Assembly (NCBI GenBank): GCA_016200385.1
Contig: JACQEV010000106.1
Location: 1 to 5,632, forward strand
Direction of reading: 5' to 3'
Source: Candidatus Methylomirabilota bacterium
GTDB taxonomy: Bacteria > Methylomirabilota > Methylomirabilia > Methylomirabilales > Methylomirabilaceae
DNA length: 5,632 bases
Position 1 is the stretch's first letter. Each line of letters begins with the position of its first letter. The notes beneath the pieces are model-generated. The model made no database searches. It was not told the DNA's origin and was given only the letters and a program-made list of their open reading frames with translations. The position numbers and the translations under genes are program-made. Shown piece after piece: positions 1 through 5,052 of this stretch.

Positions 1-251
1 ACTGGGCCAAGTCGGCCGAGCCAGTCATGGCCAGTCTGATCGGTGGCCCCTTCGCGTTTGCGGGGCCCATCGTCGGATCGCTGATCTACATCGGGCTCAA
101 GGAGGTCATTGTCCGATTCACGCAGTACTGGCTCCTGATCTTCGGGGCAGTCCTGCTCGTCCTGGTTCTTGGCTTCCGAGGGGGCGTGGTGGGTTTCCTG
201 TTGCGGCGGGTGGCGCGGGCGGACGTGCCGCTGTCGCCGGCGGAGGAATGA
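1..251 (+). CDS. livM: LivM-like branched-chain amino acid ABC transporter permease, C-terminal fragment
   Basis: This is the last 82 codons (from base 3) of an inner-membrane permease of the LivH/LivM (BPD_transp_2) family; the start lies left of the window. The visible part matches the LivM C-terminus: a SAEPVMASLIGG loop, a glycine/proline-rich GPIVGSLIYIG helix, an amphipathic stretch with QYWL, and a final hydrophobic helix (WLLIFGAVLLVLVLGF) followed by the FRGGVVGFL motif and a short charged cytoplasmic tail. In this family the permease forms the membrane channel with LivH and docks onto the LivG and LivF ATPases. Its TGA stop overlaps the next ATG (ATGA), which indicates translational coupling and one operon with the ATPase gene. 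The methionine at base 27 is internal, because the frame is open to the window edge. LivH versus LivM is judged from the tail motif and gene order; substrate specificity cannot be read from this fragment. Confidence 0.85.
   Translation, partial: WAKSAEPVMASLIGGPFAFAGPIVGSLIYIGLKEVIVRFTQYWLLIFGAVLLVLVLGFRGGVVGFLLRRVARADVPLSPAEE
242..246 (+). promoter_or_regulatory. Ribosome binding site of the LivG-LivF gene
   Basis: GGAGG sits at the end of livM. Two consecutive ATGs follow, at 248 and 251. The first lies only 1 base from GGAGG and the second 4 bases away, so initiation at 251 is sterically more plausible. The ATG at 248 is the one that overlaps the livM stop. Confidence 0.55.
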
Positions 252-1750
252 TGGAGGCGCTTCTGCGCGCCGAAGGCGTCAAGAAGGCCTTCGGGAAGTT
301 CATGGCGGTTGACGGCGTTGACCTGACCATTCCCCCAGGCGGAATAACGGCACTGATCGGACCGAACGGCGCCGGCAAGACCACGCTCATCAACCTCTTG
401 ACCGGAAGGCTGATCCCTGACGCCGGACGGATCACCTTCCATGAACAGGACATCACGGCGTTCAGCCCCAGCGAACGTGTACGCCGCGGGATGGGGCGGT
501 CCTTCCAACTGGTCAACATCTTCCCGCGGCTCACGGTGCATGAGAACGTGGTAATCCCGGTCCTGGCCCACCGCCGCCTGACGGGCGACATGTTCCGTTC
601 TCTGGACGGCTTGTCCGATGTGCATGCCAGGGCCAACGCCATCCTCGAGCAGGTGGGTCTCCTCCCGCGGGCCCACCTTCTGGCCGGCCAGCTCTCCCAT
701 GGCGATCAGCGCCTCCTGGAGATCGCGTTGGCCCTCTCCACCGATCCGCACCTCTTGATCCTGGACGAGCCGACGGCCGGGATGAACCCGCGAGAGCGCG
801 TCCAAGTGCTGGAGCAGATCCGCCGTCTGGCGGGCGAAAGGGAAGCGACGTTCCTCCTGGTCGAGCACGACATGGATGTGGTCTTTTCACTCGCCCAGCG
901 AATCGTGGTCATGCACCAGGGGCGGGTCCTCGCCGATGGCATGCCGGAGGCCATTCAGCAGGACTCGCAGGTCCGGAACGTCTACTTGGGCGAAGCGGTC
1001 CTGGGTGAGGCCCGGACATCGACGCTCGCCGGCCCCGTCAGCGACGTCATCCTGGAAGTCCGCCAGGTGAACACGTACTACGGGCTCAGCCACGTGCTGC
1101 ACGACGTCTCGCTCATCGTGCGGCGCGGAGAGGTGGTCGCAATACTGGGTCGGAATGGGGTGGGCAAGACGACGACGCTCCGGAGCATCATGGGCCTCAC
1201 GCCGCCCAAGGGAGGGAGCATCCAGCTCCGCGGGCAGGAAGTCGCGGGCCGTCCCGCCTACGCCATCGCCTCGCTGCGGGTGAGCTATGTTCCCGATGAC
1301 ACCCGGATCTTTCCTGACCTGACAACGCTCGAGAACCTCCGGCTTCCGACGCAGGTGCTGAGGCGGGGCAACGGCCGCTGGAACATCGAGAAGGTAGAGG
1401 CGATCTTCCCGCCTCTCCGGGATTTGACACATCGCAAAGGCCGGTTCCTTTCCGGAGGGGAGAAGAAGATGCTGGCCATCGGCCGGGCGCTCATGGCTGA
1501 CCCCGAGGTGCTGCTGTTGGACGAACCGTCGGAGGGTCTGAGCCCACTCATCGTCCGATTGCTCCTGGACGCGCTCGAGCGGATCAGGAAGGGAGGGGTG
1601 ACGATCCTCTTGGCGGACCAGAACCTAAAGTTTGCCCGCGAAGTGGCGGATCGTGCCTACATCCTCGAGAAAGGAGCGATCGCCTATGGGGGCGCAATGG
1701 CGGAGCTGTGGCGGAACGAAGAGATCGTGAAGAAGTACCTGGCCGTGTAG
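248..1750 (+). CDS. Fused LivG-LivF ATPase of a branched-chain amino acid ABC importer
   Basis: A 500-residue protein carries two complete ABC ATPase domains, where most genomes have separate LivG (about 250 aa) and LivF (about 235 aa) genes. Domain 1 (about 5-249) is LivG-like: Walker A GPNGAGKTT at 38-46, signature LSHGDQ at 149-154, Walker B LLILDEP at 169-175, H-loop His207, ending in the typical YLGE. A linker of about 18 residues (250-267, Ala/Gly/Ser/Thr-rich) follows. Domain 2 (268-500) is LivF-like: ILEVRQVNTYYG, Walker A GRNGVGKTT at 301-309, signature LSGGE at 401-405, Walker B VLLLDEP at 421-427. At its H-loop position it has Gln458 (ADQN), as LivF proteins usually do (EQN). By family knowledge it powers import of leucine, isoleucine, valine or related amino acids through LivH/LivM. 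The start is 248 or, by ribosome-binding-site spacing, 251. No frameshift is visible across the junction. Confidence 0.95.
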   Translation: MMEALLRAEGVKKAFGKFMAVDGVDLTIPPGGITALIGPNGAGKTTLINLLTGRLIPDAGRITFHEQDITAFSPSERVRRGMGRSFQLVNIFPRLTVHENVVIPVLAHRRLTGDMFRSLDGLSDVHARANAILEQVGLLPRAHLLAGQLSHGDQRLLEIALALSTDPHLLILDEPTAGMNPRERVQVLEQIRRLAGEREATFLLVEHDMDVVFSLAQRIVVMHQGRVLADGMPEAIQQDSQVRNVYLGEAVLGEARTSTLAGPVSDVILEVRQVNTYYGLSHVLHDVSLIVRRGEVVAILGRNGVGKTTTLRSIMGLTPPKGGSIQLRGQEVAGRPAYAIASLRVSYVPDDTRIFPDLTTLENLRLPTQVLRRGNGRWNIEKVEAIFPPLRDLTHRKGRFLSGGEKKMLAIGRALMADPEVLLLDEPSEGLSPLIVRLLLDALERIRKGGVTILLADQNLKFAREVADRAYILEKGAIAYGGAMAELWRNEEIVKKYLAV

Positions 1751-1785
1751 CCAGGACGTCGCACTATACTAGCCTTACGAGGTCT

Positions 1786-1797
1786 GGAGGAGAGGAG
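1786..1797 (+). promoter_or_regulatory. Ribosome binding site deciding the aldolase start
   Basis: GGAGG at 1786-1790, followed by GAGGAG to 1797, precedes ATG 1798; GGAGG is 7 bases from the ATG. This favours 1798 over an upstream in-frame ATG at 1708, which lies inside the ATPase gene and would add 30 residues unlike the family. Confidence 0.8.
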
Positions 1798-2688
1798 ATG
1801 CCGATAATGCTGAAAGGGGTGCTGCCTCCTATCCCGACACCGTTCCGGGAGGATGGAGAGGTGGCCTACGATAAGCTGGCGGAGAATCTAGAGCGGTGGA
1901 ATCGAACCGACCTCAGCGGGTATCTGGTGACAGGTTCGAACGGAGAGTTCGCCGCCCTCACCGAGCATGAGAAGATGCGAATCTGGGAAGTGGCGAGAAA
2001 ACACATTCCGGCGCAGAAGCGGTTCCTCGCCGGGACCGGCTGCGAAACGACGCGAGAAACCATTGCCATGACCAAGCAGGCGGCCTCGGCCGGGGCCGAG
2101 GCGGCCCTTGTAGTGACGCCGTGGTATAATAAGGGGGCGATGAAGAGCCGGGAGCTGGTGGCGCACTTCACCGCCGTTGCGGATGCTGCGCCGATCCCGA
2201 TTCTGCTTTATAATGTTCCGCAGTTCACCGGCGTCACGATGGGATCTGACGCGGTCGCCAAGCTGGCCGAGCATCCGAATATCATCGGCATGAAGGACAG
2301 CGCCGGCGCCATGGAGGTGTTCGCTGAATATGTTCGCGTGACCCTTCCCTCTTTCCAGATCTTCATCGGGAGCGCGCTGAGCTTTTACGTCGCGCTGTGC
2401 CTGGGGGCACGAGGTGGCATCCTGGCGCTGGCGAATATCGCCCCTCAGGAGTGCGTATTGATCCAACGTCTCTTCGAGGACGGCAAGCAGGAGGAGGCGA
2501 AGCGGCTGCAGCTCAGGTTGCTGCCGCTCGCTCGCACCGTCACTTCGCGGTTCGGGATAGGGGGCCTGAAGGCTGCGATGAGCATGCGGGGGTACTACGG
2601 CGGGCCGCCAAGGCCGCCGCTGCTGCCGCCTACGGCGGAGGAGGTCGAGGCGGTTCGGTCAGAGCTGGCCGCCGCCGGCGTATTGTGA
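1798..2688 (+). CDS. DapA-superfamily class I aldolase, probably 4-hydroxy-2-oxoglutarate aldolase (HOGA1-like)
   Basis: A 296-residue (beta/alpha)8 barrel lyase of the DHDPS/N-acetylneuraminate lyase family (usual length about 290-300). Visible active-site parts are GSNGE at 46-50, TPWYN at 107-111 (Tyr110), YNVP at 138-141 (Tyr138, proton relay) and IIGMKDS at 162-168 with Schiff-base Lys166. True DapA enzymes usually have GTTGE and an Arg just after YNVP (YNVPSRTG) that contacts aspartate semialdehyde. Here these are GSNGE and YNVPQFTG, with no Arg. From memory, human mitochondrial HOGA1 shares GSNGEF, the GxGCExT segment, VVTP.Y, HPNI(I/V)GMKDS, RFGI.GLK and the C-terminal YYGGP, with Ser77, Tyr168 and Lys196 at a constant offset of 30 from Ser47, Tyr138 and Lys166. 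HOGA cleaves 4-hydroxy-2-oxoglutarate to pyruvate and glyoxylate. The gene starts 47 bases after the ATPase gene on the same strand, so co-transcription is possible. A dapA annotation would be the default alternative; the superfamily is certain, the substrate is inferred. Confidence 0.85.
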   Translation: MPIMLKGVLPPIPTPFREDGEVAYDKLAENLERWNRTDLSGYLVTGSNGEFAALTEHEKMRIWEVARKHIPAQKRFLAGTGCETTRETIAMTKQAASAGAEAALVVTPWYNKGAMKSRELVAHFTAVADAAPIPILLYNVPQFTGVTMGSDAVAKLAEHPNIIGMKDSAGAMEVFAEYVRVTLPSFQIFIGSALSFYVALCLGARGGILALANIAPQECVLIQRLFEDGKQEEAKRLQLRLLPLARTVTSRFGIGGLKAAMSMRGYYGGPPRPPLLPPTAEEVEAVRSELAAAGVL

Positions 2689-2711
2689 CGAGGCGCTTCT
2701 CCCACGTGTTT

Positions 2712-2737
2712 CCTCTCTCTTTCACGAGGGGGAGAGG
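2712..2737. repeat. GC-rich imperfect hairpin in the intergenic gap
   Basis: CCTCTC (2712-2717) pairs with GAGAGG (2732-2737), and the stem may extend inward by a T-G wobble and a C-G pair. A G-rich GAGGTGAGGGGG tract follows. The composition resembles widespread CCCTCTCC...GGAGAGGG intergenic palindromes. There is no T-run after the stem, so it is not a standard intrinsic terminator. It lies between the aldolase stop and the Trm112 operon. The rest of the 2689-2800 gap shows no gene. Confidence 0.45.
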
Positions 2738-2787
2738 CGAGGTGAGGGGGTGAGTGGTGGGCATGTGGGCAGTGATGGTTATAGGAA

Positions 2788-2793
2788 AAGGAG
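2788..2793 (+). promoter_or_regulatory. Ribosome binding site deciding the Trm112-family start
   Basis: AAGGAG lies 7 bases upstream of ATG 2801. It selects this ATG over in-frame upstream starts, the longest beginning at 2750, whose extra 17 residues do not resemble the family. Confidence 0.8.
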
Positions 2794-2800
2794 TGGAACA

Positions 2801-2980
2801 ATGATCGATAAAGAGCTTCTCGAAATTTTGGCCTGTCCGGCATGCAAAGCCGATGTTGTGCTGGAGGAGCAAGCTGCGAGGATCGTCTGCACCGCCTGTG
2901 GGCGGCGCTACCCGATACGGGATGGGATTCCAGTGATGCTGATTGACGAGGCGGAACAGGGCCCTCCAGCGAAAAAATAA
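2801..2980 (+). CDS. Trm112/YcaR-family zinc-ribbon protein
   Basis: A 59-residue protein of the Trm112p-like family (bacterial YcaR, UPF0434), whose usual length is about 55-70. The family pattern is clear: an N-terminal LLEILACPACK helix and first zinc knuckle (Cys12, Cys15), a second knuckle CTAC (Cys30, Cys33), then GRRYPIRDGIPVML at 34-47, the family's hallmark end. In eukaryotes and archaea Trm112 is the activating partner of several SAM-dependent methyltransferases acting on tRNA, rRNA and release factors. Bacterial members are much less well characterised, so a partner role is an inference. The C-terminal tail after residue 48 is short, hydrophilic and lysine-terminated. It is first in a run with gltX and greA: its TAA is only 9 bases from the gltX TTG and in the same frame, so the genes are surely co-transcribed. 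Family assignment is firm; function is not. Confidence 0.9.
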   Translation: MIDKELLEILACPACKADVVLEEQAARIVCTACGRRYPIRDGIPVMLIDEAEQGPPAKK

Positions 2981-2984
2981 GGAG
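2979..2984 (+). promoter_or_regulatory. Ribosome binding site of the gltX TTG start
   Basis: AAGGAG overlaps the last two bases of the preceding TAA stop and lies 5 bases before TTG 2990. The in-frame TAA at 2978 closes the frame upstream, and no ATG or GTG occurs between the TAA and the HVGG motif, so TTG is the only sensible start. Confidence 0.8.
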
Positions 2985-2989
2985 CCATC

Positions 2990-4462
2990 TTGGCATCTGG
3001 AGGGAGTGCGTCGGACGCTAGTACGGCGAAGGTCAGGGTTAGGTTCGCGCCAAGTCCCACAGGCTACCTACATGTGGGTGGGGCAAGGACGGCTCTCTAT
3101 AACTGGTTGTTCGCCCGCCATGAAAATGGGGTGTTCATCCTTCGAATCGAAGACACCGATCCCGAACGGTCCACCGACGAATCGGTCGCCGGGATCCTGG
3201 AAGCGATGCGCTGGCTTGGCCTGGACTGGGATGAGGGGCCGGAGGTCGGCGGCGCATTCGGGCCTTACCGGCAGGCCGAACGACTCGACCTGTACCGGGA
3301 GCATGCCCGAAGGCTGCTTGATGCCGGGAAGGCCTATTACTGCGTCTGTACGCCAGAGGAACTGGAGGCTCGCCGCAAGGCGGCGCTGGCTGCCAGCCTG
3401 TCGCTCAAGTACGACGGCCGCTGCCGCGGAAGAGGTTCCCGCCCTTCCGCACCTGAAGGCGCCGCTGTCCGTTTACTGGTGCAGGGAGCGGGGGTCGTCG
3501 AGATCGCCGACTTGGTTCATGGTCCCATCCGTTTCGAAGATGCCGAACCGGACGACTTCATCCTCCTTCGGTCCGACGGGATGCCGACGTACAACTTCGC
3601 CGTCGTTGTGGACGACGTTCTGATGCGGATTACCCACGTTATCCGGGGTGACGATCACATCTCGAACACGCCGCGCCAGGTCAAACTCTACGAGGCTCTC
3701 GATCTGCCGGTCCCCCGCTTCGCCCATATCCCGATGATCCTTGGGCCCGATCGATCACGCCTCTCCAAACGGCACGGCGCCATGGGCGTCATGGCCTACC
3801 AGCAGATGGGCTACTTGCCAGAGGCGATGGTGAACTATCTGGCGCGGCTCGGTTGGTCTCACGGGGACCAGGAGATCTTCACGCAGGAAGAGTTGATCGG
3901 GCACTTTACGCTTGAGAAGGTCGGCAGAACCCCCGCTGTCTTCGACCCCGTCAAGCTCGAATGGCTGAACGGCCAGTACATCAAGCGGGCTGTCCCTGAC
4001 CGACTGGCGGGGTTGCTCAAGCCTTTCTGGGAGGCGAGTGGCGTGAGCCGAGAGGGGCTGGACAGGAGGGGCGATGCGTGGCTCCAGGCGGTCGCCGGCC
4101 TCTTTCAGGAGCGGGCCAGGACCCTCTCGGAGCTTGCCTCTTCCTCCCAGTTCGTGTTTGAGGGGAAGAGCGAGCGGGACGAGGCGGCGGTCCGCAAGAT
4201 CCTCACCCAGGAGGCGAAGGATCGGGTCCGCGCGCTCCTGCAGGAGATCGAGACGCTACCAAGCTTCACCGCCGCCGATCTGGAATCGCTGTTTCGAACG
4301 AGGGCGGCGAGCCTTGGCCTGAAGCTCGTCGATTTGGCTCAACCGTTCCGGATCGCGCTGTCCGGGAAAACCGTCAGCCCTCCCATCTTCCCCATGATGG
4401 AACTGATGGGATGGAACCTGGTGCGGCGCCGGGTGGAAGAGGCACTGAAGGAGGACGGATGA
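2990..4462 (+). CDS. gltX: Glutamate--tRNA ligase (glutamyl-tRNA synthetase), class I
   Basis: Attaches glutamate to tRNA-Glu in the cytoplasm, using ATP. The 490-residue length fits bacterial GluRS (about 470-500). The HIGH-type motif reads HVGG at 28-31 within FAPSPTGYLHVGGART. The KMSKS-type motif reads RLSKR at 257-261. A zinc site is visible as Cys118-X-Cys120, Tyr141 and Cys145, the same spacing as E. coli Cys98, Cys100, Tyr121 and Cys125. The bacterial core segments MPTYNFAVVVDD and IRGDDHISNTPRQ are intact. The helical anticodon-binding region occupies roughly 320-490 and ends in the usual TVSPPIFPMMELMG block. Translation starts at TTG (see the ribosome binding site), 9 bases after the Trm112 gene, with a short Ser/Ala-rich extension of about 13 residues before the fold. 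Its TGA overlaps the greA ATG. Whether it is discriminating or also charges tRNA-Gln cannot be told from this window. Confidence 0.97.
   Translation: MASGGSASDASTAKVRVRFAPSPTGYLHVGGARTALYNWLFARHENGVFILRIEDTDPERSTDESVAGILEAMRWLGLDWDEGPEVGGAFGPYRQAERLDLYREHARRLLDAGKAYYCVCTPEELEARRKAALAASLSLKYDGRCRGRGSRPSAPEGAAVRLLVQGAGVVEIADLVHGPIRFEDAEPDDFILLRSDGMPTYNFAVVVDDVLMRITHVIRGDDHISNTPRQVKLYEALDLPVPRFAHIPMILGPDRSRLSKRHGAMGVMAYQQMGYLPEAMVNYLARLGWSHGDQEIFTQEELIGHFTLEKVGRTPAVFDPVKLEWLNGQYIKRAVPDRLAGLLKPFWEASGVSREGLDRRGDAWLQAVAGLFQERARTLSELASSSQFVFEGKSERDEAAVRKILTQEAKDRVRALLQEIETLPSFTAADLESLFRTRAASLGLKLVDLAQPFRIALSGKTVSPPIFPMMELMGWNLVRRRVEEALKEDG
4448..4454 (+). promoter_or_regulatory. Ribosome binding site of the greA-family gene
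   Basis: AAGGAGG, a full anti-Shine-Dalgarno match inside the end of gltX, lies 4 bases before ATG 4459. It fixes the start there rather than at the upstream in-frame ATG 4411 inside gltX. Confidence 0.8.
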
Positions 4463-4962
4463 AGATCGAGGCACTGCTTGATGGACTTCGCAAGCAGCTC
4501 GAGGAGCTTGAGCGGGAATTCAGACAGGAGCTTCCCAAACAAATCCAGGCTGCGAGGGAGTTGGGTGATCTGAGGGAAAGCGGCGAGTATGAAACAATCA
4601 AGGACCGGCAGGGGTTCGTGAAAGCTCGCATGGCCTTCCTTCAGCAGCGCATCTCCGAGATCAGCAGGATCGACCTCCGATCGATTCCGACGGATCGGGT
4701 TGCCCTCGGGAGCACCGTCTTCCTTGAAGATGAGGAGACTGGCGAAGAAACCGCCTACACCCTGGTCTTTCCGGAGGCGATGGATGGCAAGCGTGGCTGG
4801 ATATCAGTCGCCTCGCCGATCGGCCGAAGCCTCATCGGCAAGCAGGTTGGGGATCGGGTCGTGATCCGGACGCCGGGCGGCACCAGAACGTGCGAGGTGT
4901 TGAAGCTTCAGACGCTCCACGAGAGCCTCCAAGGCGGCTCCGATAATACGGACCCACATTAG
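4459..4962 (+). CDS. GreA/GreB-family transcript cleavage factor
   Basis: A 167-residue cytoplasmic factor that enters the RNA polymerase secondary channel and stimulates cleavage of backtracked RNA. The N-terminal coiled-coil hairpin spans about 1-73 and carries the acidic tip GDLRESGEY at 36-44, with Asp37 and Glu40 corresponding to E. coli Asp41 and Glu44. The C-terminal FKBP-like domain (about 80-152) has ISVASPIGRSLIGK at 115-128 and DRVVIRTPGG at 132-141, both diagnostic. Some details are divergent: the usual ENAEY is ESGEY, the N-terminus lacks the common P(M/L)T..G leader, and about 15 polar residues extend past the usual end. It may therefore be a GreA-like paralogue rather than the housekeeping copy. 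It overlaps the gltX stop by ATGA, so it is translationally coupled to gltX. Family membership is sure; orthology to greA is probable only. Confidence 0.9.
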   Translation: MKIEALLDGLRKQLEELEREFRQELPKQIQAARELGDLRESGEYETIKDRQGFVKARMAFLQQRISEISRIDLRSIPTDRVALGSTVFLEDEETGEETAYTLVFPEAMDGKRGWISVASPIGRSLIGKQVGDRVVIRTPGGTRTCEVLKLQTLHESLQGGSDNTDPH

Positions 4963-4966
4963 TATA

Positions 4967-4994
4967 GTCATTGCGAGCGACGCCCCAATCTGTC
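4967..4994. repeat. Dispersed palindromic repeat, copy 1
   Basis: It contains ATTGCGAGCGAC (4970-4981) followed by GCCCCAATCTGTC. ATTG at one end and CAAT at the other give the short inverted ends typical of the widespread intergenic element of the TCATTGCGAGCGA...CAATCT type. It starts a few bases after the greA-family stop. Confidence 0.6.
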
Positions 4995-5022
4995 GTTATT
5001 GCGAGCGACTGAAAGGCGCGAA
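4995..5022. repeat. Dispersed palindromic repeat, copy 2, apparently interrupted
   Basis: An exact second ATTGCGAGCGAC (4998-5009) lies 28 bases from copy 1, followed by TGAAAGGCGCGAA. The expected closing CAATCT half, present in copy 1, is missing; different sequence begins near 5022-5024, next to the transposase 3' end. Confidence 0.55.
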
Positions 5023-5052
5023 GATAGCGTGATCGCTGTCAAGTCTTTTTTT
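5023..5052 (+). terminator. Hairpin plus T-tract, possible terminator of the gltX-greA operon
   Basis: GATAGCG (5023-5029) pairs with CGCTGTC (5034-5040) through a TGAT loop: seven pairs, one of them a wobble. Five bases later comes a run of seven T (5046-5052). Orientation suits termination of the plus-strand operon, but the T-run is separated from the stem, so termination would be weak. It may equally be terminal structure of the adjacent insertion sequence. Confidence 0.4.

Noticed and set aside
86..868. Long minus-strand open frames opposite the LivG half (also 118-642 and 887-1432)
   Set aside because: They lie antisense to a clearly functional ABC ATPase, have Arg/Pro/Ser-rich compositions with no recognisable motif, and are expected from GC-rich coding DNA.
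1765..1770. TATACT as a promoter -10 for the aldolase gene
   Set aside because: It is a good hexamer in the right place, but no -35-like hexamer lies 15-19 bases upstream and there is no extended -10 TG. Read-through from the Liv operon explains expression equally well.
1888..2466. 192-codon minus-strand open frame opposite the aldolase
   Set aside because: It is antisense to a conserved enzyme with all active-site motifs in the plus frame, and has no recognisable domain.
2943..3623. 226-codon plus-strand open frame
   Set aside because: It overlaps gltX in another frame, lacks a ribosome binding site and family motifs, and is rich in Arg, Ser and Trp as frame shadows are.
5037..5042. Minus-strand TTGACA after the transposase stop as an outward IS promoter
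   Set aside because: No -10-like hexamer occurs at 16-18 bases; the TATCTT nearby is too close.
4963..5051. CRISPR-like direct repeats
   Set aside because: There are only two 12-base units, with no spacer of constant length between longer repeats and no cas genes; they fit a dispersed intergenic palindrome instead.
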